Assembly: GCA_001643675.2 (NCBI GenBank)
Contig: LSRY02000004.1
Span: 371,001 to 435,000 of the forward strand
DNA: 64,000 nucleotides
DNA from: Monocercomonoides exilis
Taxonomy: Eukaryota; Preaxostyla; Oxymonadida; Polymastigidae
Reading direction: 5' to 3'
Part shown: positions 41,076 through 51,710 of the stretch, piece by piece
Layout: each line of letters begins with the position of its first letter
Numbering within the stretch: the first letter of the stretch is position 1
Program-made: the position numbers and the translations under genes
The notes under the pieces: generated by a model
Database searches by the model: none
What the model was told of the DNA's origin: nothing
The model's input: the letters and a program-made list of their open reading frames with translations, nothing else

Positions 41076-43193
41076 ATGTTTGATGGAGGACTTGTGGCTG
41101 GAAAAAAATACATAGTTATTTCTGTTGTTGCATTACAAGCAAATGCACATCCTGTTTTTTGGGGACTTCGAAAACATTGCGCAACTTCAGAACAATACTG
41201 CGAGCTTGCAATGAATATTATGAAAGAGATGAAGGAAATAAAATCAGTGGTTAGATGTTTCTGTACTGACGGCTTAAAATCTCAGAAAATTGCGATTGAA
41301 AACATTCATGAATCATTGAAAACATATACAGCAGATTACGTTGATTATGATATTATTCCGTTCTTTGTTTACTGCAACAACCACTTGATAAACCTGATTG
41401 TAATACACTTGTTTGACTCTGACAAATATCTGAAAGATTTGAAGGAAACCATTGTCCAATTTTCAAAGAATTACAGAAAGCGTGCAACAAAGGATATATC
41501 GAAACCCAAGTGTCCAGTTTTTATCTCAACACGTTGGCTTTGTTTATATAATATTTGTTTTTTTATTAGAAAAAACTCTGATTTAATTCTCGATTTAAAT
41601 TTATTAGATAGATCAACAATAACAGATGTAATTAAATGCAAAGTTCTACTGTTCCCTCTTCAAACAATGCATCTCATTTTTGAGGATGATAAAACAAAGC
41701 TTGGTTCAGTATTTCAATGTATTTTACAAGCGTATGCTCAGTACACATGGCTATCTGAACTTGAAATATTTAAAGATGAAAAGTGGAATCAGAACATAAT
41801 ACAATGCATGGTTTTGTTACACAATTATTTTTTTGCAGGAGCAAGAGGAAATTTTCTTGCTCTTGCATTTTCATTAACGCCAGAAGGTTCGACTTTGTAC
41901 AGACAAGGCATGTTCATGAAATCTTTCTCACAAAAATTGGAAATTTTGAAAAATCTACACTCATCAAAAAATACCATTTCCCACAACGAAATATCCTCCC
42001 GTGAAATTGAAAGCGCTGCATCATCATCGTCGCAATCTGAACAAAACTCAGCAAAAACAATGCACTTCAATTCATTGACGTATTTGCCACCCTCACAAAA
42101 ATCTATATGTTCATCTGAAAATATTTATCTTGCGACGAATCATTCATTGGAATCATTCTCGAATTTTTCTGCCAAAACAACAAATCATCAATGTCAGTCA
42201 ACTCATTTTCAAAGTGAAACAACGGTTTTAACATCTTCACAAATGTTAAAGAGGGATCACCTTCAAAATGTTTCACCATTTAGCGTCAACGAATTACGAT
42301 TATCAATAAATAAATACAAAAAGGAAACACAACAAATAAATTCAATACCTCACACAGTTACATCTTTATTCACCAATCCTCTATTATCGACACAATTTTT
42401 ATCACCACTTGGACCAAAATCATCAAATGATAATATCCTTTCAACCATCATAAAATGTCTTGAGGAGAATTGTGCTTTGAATACATCATGTGAAGAAAAA
42501 GATGACGAAGAAATTTATAACGAGGATTTTGAAGAAATTTTCGGACTTGTTGAAGCTGAACAAGAGTCAGAAAATGACGAGTTTGATGAAACAAGGCTAT
42601 CCTCCAGTTTAGCATCCATTTCACCTTCGTTTTATCCCACTCGATTGGTTGATGCATCTTCAAAGCTCAGCGAAACAAACGATACAAACAGAATGGATGT
42701 TGAAAACACAGAAATTGGATCAAGCTGTTCGGAAGGAATAGAGGAGGAGGAAGTGGAAGAAATAGGTTCAAGCGGAAAAATTGATGATTCAAATATTCAG
42801 ATCACAGAAGAAAGAAAAAAATGCTTGTCGCAAATATTGCAGGCAATTCATATGGATTGGTTTGCAAGAATAAAAAGCGGATTCGTATCATATGTGAAGA
42901 AAGTCTTGTTTAATCAATCAGATCAACTTCAATCCGAGTGCATATCCTTGCTTTCTTATTTTCTGATTGATTATCATCCTTCGATTGTGCAGGACAATCC
43001 CTTTATTTATTACTTCGAAATTGGAAAATACAGAACAGTGCCTAATATTTATGCAAATATTTGTTACTCTCTAATCGTAGCTCCTGTAAGTGAATCCTCA
43101 TGTGAACGTCTTTTTTCTCGCCTGAAAAGAATCATTGGAGAAAGAAGATACTCCTTAAATCTGGACACACTGAATGCGTTGTTAATTTTGTGA

Positions 43194-43568
43194 AACGTTG
43201 ATGTTCATAATGTTATTTATCAATTACATTTTTTACTAAGTTATTATTTTTTTATTCTAATTTTTGACACATTCACCGATAGTTACAGATAACAAATTTA
43301 AGTTGTTTCTCTTGACTTTTGTTGTTCATGAAAGAGGAATAAAAACAATATAGGCAAAGTGAATAACTTCAGCGAGAGCAAGGAAAAAATAACAAATGAA
43401 GAAAAATGGGATGAATCTCTTTTCGAACATTTGATAATTACAACTTCATAATTGACCGTGTTGCTGGTTGAATAGGTCTTTTAACGATAATGGATTGTAA
43501 GTTGAAATGTTATCAGCACAAGATAACGAAGCCTTGAACATTTTTGCGAGAAGCATTAAATGCTTTGT
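43194..43568. other. hAT interior between transposase stop and the decayed kinase-like gene
   Basis: AT-rich, presumably the transposase 3' region. No gene seen. Confidence 0.4.
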
Positions 43569-44950
43569 TCATCTGGACTCTTTGCTATGCCATATTAGTC
43601 TCCACTGCAGTCTTTTCTTGTGTTGCATCTTCTTTCTGATCAGTAGAAATTCGTATTGAATACAGAAAGCATTGCTGCACCAAGCAGAAACCGCTGGACG
43701 AGCACGCGCTTCTCCTCTACGAGCGAGAATCTGGTGTTGGCGTTGTGTTCTTGTCACAACCTGAAAGTATTGAGCAGTGTGCTTTGCCTGCCGCTCATAG
43801 TCTTGGATTCTTTTTGCTTGATTTCTTCCATTAGGCATTAAATGCTTCTTATTTTGAAACGGCTTTTGAACAGTTAAGCTATATTGTTTCAACATTCCAA
43901 TCGAGAACTCCACTGTCTTCTTCGTCCCATACTTCTTCGCTCCATTCAACAGCTCCGGCGCCTTCCACCTCAGACACTCTTTCTTGTAATCGTCCTCGTC
44001 TTCAAAGGCAGACGAGGGCAGAGAGTCACTGCCATCATCATCGTCGTCATCACTGGCAGAGGTTACGACTGTTGAGGATGAGACAGAGGAGGAGTCTGAG
44101 TCGTCAGAAGATGAGCAGTCGGAGTGGAGGGCAATGCAGATAACCATGTGCTCCGAGAATAATACAATGTGTGGACTGAGATTGGCCAGCGAAGGCAATT
44201 CTTTTTCTTCATCAAACGAGTGGAGTGCGAGATTCGCCATCCAGAACAGGATCTGTGCAGCTGTTTGTTCTCTCTCCTTCAATGAGCTAATTGCCATCTC
44301 CTTTGTCTTGTTCAGCCCATGCAACAGCATGAACAGCGAATCCCTCAGATCCACAATCAGCTTCTCATGTGGAGATGAGCAGGCCATTGCATCCACCAGA
44401 TTCGACATCGACGAGGTTGTTGGACATAAACTCTCTAATCGAACAAATGTGGAATCTGAGTCAGTTGTTGAAGTGGATGAAATGGATGAAATTGATGGTG
44501 ATGGTGTTCTCTTCCTTATCTCTTCCTCCTCCTCCTTCTCCAGCACCCATTCGGGGATCTTGTCTGAATCTTTTCCCAAAATATATTCAGTTGATCCACT
44601 CTCAGACAGAAGATGCTCTGATGACTCCGAATGTCCCAGGCTTTTCTTATACACCCTCTTTTTGATCCTTTCTTCATTCTTCTTCTCTGCTTCCCTCTCA
44701 TCTCTCCTCCACTGCCCTCATGCGAAATCTTTTTTGTAACCATCTCAAATGTCTTTGGATCTTTTCTCATTGTATCATTCTCAATAACTTCACATCTCTT
44801 CGTTTCTTCTGAGATATTTTCTCTAATCAAACAGTTGAAATAAATAAGAAAATTTGCAGCAAAAACATTAATAATTAATGCAACTTTCAAACACAAGAAA
44901 TCCTTATTTTTCTTTGAAAATATGAACCATTGTACCATCATCAATTTTAA
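43569..44950 (-). pseudogene. Decayed C-terminal kinase-like tail of an oxymonad-type surface protein
   Basis: On the minus strand a frame of 361 codons (44654-43569) is preceded, in another frame, by a hydrophobic segment and a basic cytoplasmic stretch near 44870-44700 (INVFAANFLIYF, then KRCEVIENDTMRKD). The 361-codon part contains EKLIVDLRDSLFMLLHGL, ILFWMANLALHSFDE, LSPHIVLFSEHMVICIALHS, an acidic DDDDDDGSDS run and CLRWKAPELLNG with KTVEFSIGM. The latter resemble kinase subdomains VIII-IX. No glycine loop, catalytic Asp or DFG is present. I recall this arrangement (ectodomain, one membrane helix, degenerate kinase tail) from large Monocercomonoides families; this is memory, not a search. 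Frame changes and loss of similarity after KTVEFSIGM indicate a pseudogene. It lies inside the hAT boundaries, opposite in direction to the transposase. Confidence 0.55.
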
Positions 44951-45477
44951 ATTGCCTTTATTTCATAAAATCAACATAAGTCTATACCAAAACAATACAA
45001 TGATATTTCAAAAACACTAATATATTGCACAAACTTTCAAAAACCTTTTTTTTTCAGATTTGTATTAAGTCAAGCTCATTCGGCCACCACTTGTGAAATA
45101 TGCGAATGAGGAAAATTATCAAACAATAAGAAATGATAATTCATTTTAAAAAATACGAAACTTAAATAATTGTTTAAAAAAAGAATATCTTGAAAGAGAC
45201 CTAAATGAAACTTGCGAGAATTAAAAAACATGCAATCCGCCTCAAATAAATGTTTCAACTATATATGAAATTCGAAGTTTACAGCATTTAATACATCATG
45301 ATTCGACTGATAAACAATTAACAATTTTGATCACACCCATACCAATGAAAAATTTATTGTATAATTATGGATAACAAGATCTTTGAAAAAACAATCACAA
45401 TTCATTAAGAAAAAATTTTTTGTTATTATGTTATTCGTTTTATTTTATCGAATTGAGCAACACAAGCATTCATTCAC

Positions 45478-45480
<3 letters not shown>

Positions 45481-45533
<53 letters not shown>
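45481..45533. repeat. A53 homopolymer near the hAT right end
   Basis: 53 consecutive A, 52 bp inside the right terminal repeat. It may be a slippage product, or the tail of a retroposed or captured sequence. Confidence 0.9.
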
Positions 45534-45537
<4 letters not shown>

Positions 45538-45609
45538 TCGACACAAGATTTTATTATCGACCGACACGAACGTCACAAATTTTATATGTCGCAAAGGTTT
45601 AATTTATAA

Positions 45610-46047
45610 ATCTATGCTTCAAATTTTTTGAGTCTATTTTTATGAAAATTGACTTAAGGAAAAAAGGAAAAGGACAAATAATTTCTCTTTATTATTCGAT
45701 TAAAAAAGCAAAAATCTTATTATTGATAATGATGTGAGTAAAAAATTATGAGGTATGTATTTGTTTTCGAAATTTCATTTTCTCCATTTGAATATTCAAT
45801 TCGAATATTTGTTGATTGCATATTTAAAATAAGCACAAAAAGAAAAATCAAACAAATACATAAATGAAAAAATTTTTCATTTATCATTCAAATCGACTTT
45901 CGAATCAACAATAATGACTTTTAACTTCGAAAGAAAAAATTTTTGTTTGTGATAAAAAGTCACTGATTATCAATTCGTGGAAAAAAGATATGGGTGTTTA
46001 TTTTTGAAATCATGTTTTTTCTATTAAATTACATGGCTTTAATGTTT
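45610..46047. other. Non-coding, AT-rich
   Basis: No gene. Near 45990 a single ATATGGGTGTTTATTTTTGA unit matches the arm of the neighbouring inverted-repeat element and looks like an extra partial copy. Confidence 0.45.
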
Positions 46048-46510
46048 ATATGGGTGATTATTTATGAAATCATAACTTTTTTCGGGGTGTTAGAAATTCT
46101 TATATTTTGTTTCTTGGAAGAGGAATTGTTATTTTGAAGGAAAAAAAAACATAATAATTGTTTGAAAAAACGATATTCGAGAACGTTTAAAAAAAAAAAC
46201 TCTTTTCAGCAGCTATTACTTTACAGTATCGATTAATCTACATTTTAAGTGAAAACTCAGACCGAAATTTTTGATTGAAAAAATATGGATTCAAAAATAA
46301 ATACACATATTGCATATTTGTCAGTGAACATTGAAAAGTGATAACACCGTTGACAAAAAAAATTGTCACAAATGCAACTCAAATGTGTTCATTTGAAATA
46401 ATTGCAATTTGTTTAATACTCGAATGATAATCTTCTGGTCATGATCAAAAGAAAACAAAAAAAATTAAAACTCCGAAAAAAGTGATGATTTCAAAAATAA
46501 TCACCCATAT
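46048..46510. repeat. Inverted-repeat element (copy B)
   Basis: The left arm ATATGGGTGATTATTTATGA (46048) and the right arm ending AATAATCACCCATAT (46510) are reverse complements over about 50 bp (through ACTTTTTTCGG). They enclose about 360 bp without a gene. The outer 30 bp resemble the arms of copies A and C (ATATGG, TGAT, TTTGAAATCAT). No clear target duplication. Confidence 0.6.
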
Positions 46511-47679
46511 GTTTGCAAAAATAATCACCAATTAAAAATTAATTTTTTTAATGAGTTGGAACGGAAATTCGATTTTTTTAGAACTTTATTGATTGTTTGA
46601 AAAATGAAAAAAAATAAATTTCTCATAAGAAACGACCAGTTAGTTAAATTTTGTTCAGATATTTTTTATTAATGAAATTGAACAAATATTAAAAATTCTT
46701 TGTTATTTTGCGCTTTTTGAAAAAGAATTTTCAAACAAGAGGCTTTAGAGAAAGATATTCAATTGTTAATAATTATTTTTAAAAAAAATGTCGAAAATTA
46801 GTAATTCACAGTCTTTAGAGATAATGGAGCCACAATAAAGATATTTGATTAATTTCATATTTTTGTCACAAACTGAAATATGATGAATGATTAAATAGTT
46901 CACATAAATATCCAAAAAAGAAAGAAAATTACTATAATATCTGGAAATGTTGTCACTAGAAAAAATTATATATTAATTATTTTCATATTTTATTTTTATC
47001 TTTCATAAATATTTGAATTCTCGTTTTTTTATGAGTGTCTGATAAAAAACTTCTTAAATTTATAATTTTTTTTCTTAATAAATAATAACATCAAAATCAT
47101 AAAATGATCGAATGACGAAATTTTTCTCATGAAGATACAAATGGTGTGAAATATTAAGCTTTACGAATTTTGTTGCACTTAAGAATGCCTTGTATTATTT
47201 CAGTTTTTTACTAAATTTTCTTTTATGGGAATGTTTCATTTTTTATGATACGATTGTATTTTTTTATGGAGCAATACAAGATTTTTTTTATAAACGGAAA
47301 AAATACGTTCCTGTTGTTCTCCACTTTTGAAAGAGAAGTAATTTCACAGCATATTGTTGGAATTCCTGAAATGTTGAAAATGAGTCATCATTTTTCAAAT
47401 CATATATTTTTACGTGGAATGTTTTATTTTTTCATTCGCAGTTGTTTTCAAAAGAAACATCAAAAAAGTGTTGCATGCTTTTTTATTATTGTCTTTTGAA
47501 TGAATGTTGTCACAAAAAGAGAGAGAAGTTTCTGTTTGATTTTTCAAAAATATTTGATTGACACCTTAGTTTTTGCGACAAATTGTCAATTCGAAAATTT
47601 TGTCTGAAAAATTTTGAAATCAAAAAGAATGACCCAATTTCAAAGAAAAAAAAAATCTATCGGAAAGAAAAGATAATTA
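46511..47679. other. Non-coding, AT-rich
   Basis: No supportable gene. An 84-codon frame at 47245-47499 is Phe-rich and looks like chance. One further AATAATCACC half-motif at about 46521 may belong to element B. Confidence 0.4.
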
Positions 47680-47687
47680 TTAATTTG

Positions 47688-48202
47688 GGTAAATGCAGAA
47701 AATAGGGGTACCAAAATTTTTTCATTGTTTTGTAATATATTGTAATAAAAACTTAATTCACATTTATTCATGCGTTGCATATAAGTTATACGTCAAATAA
47801 GAAAATTATGAAGGAAAAATGAAACAAACAATATCATATTCAAATTTGTTTTCTAATTTTATTATTATTTTGTTCAATTCAATAAATTTCAAAAAAAAGG
47901 AAAATTTGAATTATTACCGTCAAATACCTAGAAACAGGACGTAATATCATGCTTTTCAATGGCGCAACATGTAAAGTGGATTTTAAAGTTGTGGATAGCC
48001 GTGATGCTTCAAAATTATTTTTTAAGTTAATATTTTGGGTTACTTTTTTTTTTTCAAGATTTATTCATTGATACGCACTAATTTTTCTCCAAACCTAAAA
48101 AATTGTAATTATTTATCTTATAAATAGCATGTGGCTTGATGATAACGCAAGATGAATGATTAACTTCAAGATTTTTAGGTACCCCTATCTTCTGCTCTTA
48201 CC
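47688..48202. mobile_element. 515-bp MITE with 8-bp target duplication (Merlin-like ends)
   Basis: The left end is GGTAAATGCAGAAAATAGGG followed by GTACC. The right end, read on the minus strand, is GGTAAGAGCAGAAGATAGGG followed by GTACC. About 27 terminal bp match with a few differences. The flanks are exactly TTAATTTG at 47680-47687 and again at 48203-48210. There is no transposase frame inside, so it is non-autonomous. The 8-bp duplication and GGTAA start match the Merlin copy at 39600-41075, so mobilisation by a Merlin transposase is a fair inference. Only the first 8 or so bp are alike, so it is not a simple deletion derivative of that copy. Confidence 0.85.
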
Positions 48203-48474
48203 TTAATTTGATATTTTTTTAAAGAATTTTTTTGATGTTTAAGAAAATAGTCAATTCAACAATTTCTATATGAAGTTTTTAAACAATCAATTGGTTTGAA
48301 AGCGAAAAAAATTTAATAACAACTCATTAACATAAGAAAATAAAAATATCTTGTATGTTTTACATCATGAATAGATAAATTTATCACTTTTAATAAACTT
48401 TTAAAATTTTATTTTTGACAAGATTTTAAAATCATTATTGTGTTGGGGTTCTGATCAATTTTGTTGATATTTTA

Positions 48475-48809
48475 ATGGCAGGGTTTGTATTTATAAAAAG
48501 TCTATTCAGTCTTAACTATCCTTTTCAAACACATTCAATTTTCAATATAAATTTGAAATAATATTCTGTATTTTGAAGAACGGGACAAACAACAAAAACT
48601 CTTTCATTTGGTGGAAGTGGAATGTTTAAGCAATACGGGAAAGATGACGCACCAGGAATTCCAGTGTTTGATGTTATTTAATGACTTTTTCAATTATTTC
48701 ATTTGAATTTGTTATTATGTTTTAAAGAGGGCCAAATGGTGTTCTTGGACTTAGCATTGGTTTCGTTGCCGTTGTTCTTGTACTCCATATCATTGGAAAA
48801 TTCTTTTAA
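48475..48809 (+). CDS. SEC61B: Sec61 beta subunit (protein translocon), three exons
   Basis: Exons 48475-48482, 48579-48665 and 48728-48809, joined through introns of 96 and 62 nt that both start GTTTG and end AAG, encode 58 aa. The protein has a short polar N-terminus (MAGTGQTTK), then the Sec61 beta signature GGSGMFKQYGKDDAPGIPVG, then one C-terminal membrane helix (GLSIGFVAVVLVLHIIGKFF). It is a tail-anchored subunit of the ER Sec61 channel that supports co-translational import. The first coding exon is only 8 nt, so no open frame of normal size reveals the gene. It is shorter than animal Sec61 beta (96 aa), mainly at the N-terminus. It converges on the coiled-coil gene, whose stop lies 207 bp away. 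Confidence 0.88.
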
Positions 48810-49016
48810 ATGTAAGATAACTTTTTATCTTTTGATTGAGTGCGTTAAAGTCCACCTAGCAGTTTTCATAACGTTTCCGAAGTTTCTTTTAGCACTCTAA
48901 AAAATAAAATAGAATTTTGTGTACAAAATATAATTTTATAATTAAAATAATTTTTTAGAAGTTAAAAAAAATATTAAACAAAAAAACAAATTTCTTCTTT
49001 ATGTTATTATGACAAT

Positions 49017-51604
49017 TTAAATTCCTCTTCTCCATGATGGGACACTACGTGATTGAACAGATAGAATATAATTTTGATTTGATTGGGTGGTTTTTCTTCC
49101 AATTCCTTCTTTTTTTGATTCTTTAATTGATTGAAGATCAACGGAAGTTGAAAAAGCAGATGTTGGTCTTAGAAGTCGTGAAGCATCTCGCTTTGCAACA
49201 ACCGTTGGCTTTTCATTCATAAATACAAGTAAAAAAAAAAATGTTAAAATTTAAATAAAAGAAACAAGGTTTACAATTTCAAACCGTTGCATTTAATACG
49301 ATTGCAGATTTTTTCATTTTATCTTTTTCAAGTTTCATTGCAGCTTCTCTCCTTTCTACAGCTTTGATCATGCCAAATCGAGATTTTTCTATCAAAGATG
49401 CCGAAGAAGGGCGAGAAAGTGCACGTTTTCGCTGCTGCTCCCTAAGAATTGTTTGCCTTTGTTGTTCTTCATTTTCAATCTGAAACGAAAAAGAAAAGAA
49501 AGTCACATAATCATTATGATAAAAAGCAGAAATGATTGAAATGAATATTAACTGAAGGAGAATGATGGCAAACCTCAAGTCTTCTTTGTAGCAGTTTTTT
49601 TTCTATTTCTTCCTAAAGATATTAAAAAAAAAATATTATTAATAAATATAGAAATATCAAAAAACCCTTCGATGCTTTTCTTGTTCCTGTTTTTGACGTT
49701 CTTCTTCTCGTTTTTTCTTTAATTCAGTCAAAGCTGCCTCCCTTTCAATTCTTTGTTTCTCTTCCTATGTGATACATCAAAAATATATTCAATAATAAAT
49801 GTAAATTGCGAAAAAAAAAAAAAAAAATAAAGAAAACTTTAAAGTCGATTGCTGCAAAAAATAACAACAAAACGATAGACTTGTAAATTTCTATAATGAA
49901 TTTCTTAATCTTTTCAATTATTGTTTCTAATTTTCTTTTCGCAGTCATTTCATTCTCATACTTTCCAAAGAGCTATTTGCTTTTTCTTTTCCTCTCTGAT
50001 TTGTTTTTGTAGTTGAGCAATTCTTTAATAAAAAATAAAAAGCAATAAGATTTGTCAATATGAAAGTGGGAAATTAGAAATAAAAAAAAAAAAAATACTT
50101 TTGTTTTTGCTTTATTTCGTCATCTTTCGATTGTTCATCTACCTCGTCGCTGAATTCTTCTGCAATTTTCTTCACTCTCATCTATTGCATCATTCAAATA
50201 TAGAAAAATTTCACAAAGGTGTAAATAAAATTGAGTTAAAGTTTAACACACACAAAATATACACTTGAAAACATTCACTTTCTTCAATAAAGAAAGAAAC
50301 AAATAAAAAATATTTTTTTTCATTTTCAAAAATAATTTTAACATCAAAACACATTAAAAAATTCCCAAAATTAGATCATTACATCACTTCGATGCTTTCA
50401 ATCATATTATTCTTAAAAATACCTCTTTCTTTCGCTTCCACTCTGCCAACGCATTCTGCTTTCTTTCTTGAAGTTGTAAAAGCCGTTCGTAAAATCTAAT
50501 GTGCTGCTTCAATTCCTCTTCAGAACGAAATCCGAACAGGCGCTGAAGCTCTTCGATCATAGCAGAATGAGACTAAATGTTTAAGTTTTTGTTGTCGTTT
50601 CAGAAATCATAAATATTGAATTCCAAATATATAGATGCACACCGTGTGTTTAAAATACACTTTTACAAAGTGATTATGATCTGGATCGCTCCATCCATCC
50701 GTTAAGCCATGATCGCCAATAAAATCTTGATACATGGCTACATCAATCGGTAGTTTCTAAACAATAATAAATATAAATATGAATTCATAAAATTAAAAAA
50801 AGGCATTCACTTTATACAAAAAATAACCTCCTCAAATAATGTATTATGCTTGCGTTTTGAAATATCGTTCTGAGCGTATCCATCTTCATAATCACTTTCA
50901 ATTACTGCTTTTTCGCTGATCTCTTCATTTCGCAACATGATTTTCCGGTTACCAGCTTTCGAAGGAGATGATTGGCTAATTTTCATCTTCAAATCTGGAA
51001 GGGGTTCAGAAGCCCACAAATCTGCCTTTTCACTTATCAGTCTCAGCTCTGAATCAAGTTCTTGCTCCATTTCAATCATGTCATTTAACTGTATTTGTAA
51101 ATTATTTTTTTGATTGAATATCTGCTTTTCTGTTTCTTCAAGATGTAATTGAAGTTCAGATATATCTGAAAAATCAAATTTGACGAATTTCTCTCACATT
51201 AAAAGATAATAATAGAATACTGTCAGCAAAACGTCCAGAAGCAAGTTCACCTTTTGTTTTCTTAATGATCTTTTTAACATTTACAATGTCATCATGAATT
51301 CGAGAATCTATAATTTTGATTATTTCTTAAAAGCTTGAATTTACACTTAAACACAAACAATTATCTTTTCTTAATGCAGATGCATGTGACAAATCTTCAA
51401 TAATATCGTGATAATCATCAGTAAATGGCGATTTTTGGTTTTGAAAAAATAAATTGCAATCTCGTTCTAGGAGCTTTATTCTTTTTAAACAATTATAAAA
51501 ATTTGAATATTTTAAAGATTTTAAAATTTCTATTAATAAATAAAAGACCTGCCTTTTAAACGTCCAACTTCTTGAATCCAATTTCTTTTTTCTCTTATAG
51601 CCAT
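49017..51604 (-). CDS. CCDC148/CCDC112-like coiled-coil protein, 12 exons
   Basis: Exons (minus): 51604-51549, 51480-51359, 51307-51221, 51165-50828, 50756-50643, 50572-50423, 50181-50099, 50022-49962, 49764-49666, 49612-49574, 49479-49285, 49208-49017. All 11 junctions keep frame, giving about 511 aa. Exons 5-6 carry the family core: YQDFIGDHGLTDGWSDPDHN followed by HFVKVYFKH, then EELQRLFGFRSEEELKQHIR and LLQLQERKQNALAEWKRKKE. Exons 7-11 are Lys/Glu/Gln-rich coiled coil, and the end reads SVPSWRRGI, also typical of the family. Animal relatives are linked to cilia and centrioles, so a basal body or flagellar role is inferred. An upstream ATG at 51645 opens only an 11-codon frame. The start is 106 bp from the divergent flavodiiron gene. 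Confidence 0.8.
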
Positions 51605-51710
51605 ATATTAATGAGAATGTAATTTTTTGGATTGTCTACCCATTCTAAAATAAAAGACGTATACAAATGATATAATTTGATCCTTTCTTGTCAAAGTTTC
51701 AGAAAAGACC
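51605..51710. promoter_or_regulatory. Short divergent intergenic region (presumed bidirectional promoter)
   Basis: Only 106 bp separate the start codons of the CCDC148/112-like gene (minus) and the flavodiiron gene (plus), so promoters for both must lie within or overlap coding ends. The region also holds a short minus-strand upstream frame (ATG 51645). No specific element recognised. Confidence 0.45.

Larger units (their letters stand above)
38869..43193 (+). pseudogene. hAT-family transposase interrupted by a Merlin transposon
   Basis: The frame 38869-39599 continues in the same phase at 41084-43193 once the 39600-41075 insertion and one 8-bp repeat are discounted, so the ancestral protein had about 946 aa. 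The N-terminal part has a BED-like zinc-binding segment (YLCPNCKCGINC with downstream DHYC and H). Past the insertion come VMFD-GGL (first catalytic Asp region), FCTDGLKS (second Asp), the hAT signature CPVFISTRWLCLYNI, a long acidic/Ser-rich insert (about 42000-42800) and the C-terminal dimerisation region APVSESSCERLFSRLKRI. Apart from the insertion I see no stop or frameshift, so the insertion is recent relative to decay. As it stands the gene cannot make a full transposase. Confidence 0.85.
38430..45601 (+). mobile_element. hAT DNA transposon, 7.17 kb, carrying a nested Merlin element
   Basis: The terminal inverted repeats TAAACCTTTGCGACATA (38430-38446) and TATGTCGCAAAGGTTTA (45585-45601) are perfect over 17 bp. 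They are flanked by ATTTATGA (38422-38429) and ATTTATAA (45602-45609), an 8-bp target duplication with one mismatch. Eight bp is the hAT hallmark. Several CGACA motifs lie just inside both ends, like the subterminal transposase-binding repeats known in hAT elements. Inside are a hAT transposase gene (plus strand), a 1,476-bp Merlin insertion and a decayed kinase-like host gene (minus strand). Without the Merlin copy and one target duplication the element would be about 5.7 kb. Confidence 0.75.

Noticed and set aside
47245-47499. 84-codon Phe-rich frame
   Set aside because: AT-rich composition alone explains it; no motif, splice context or neighbour support.
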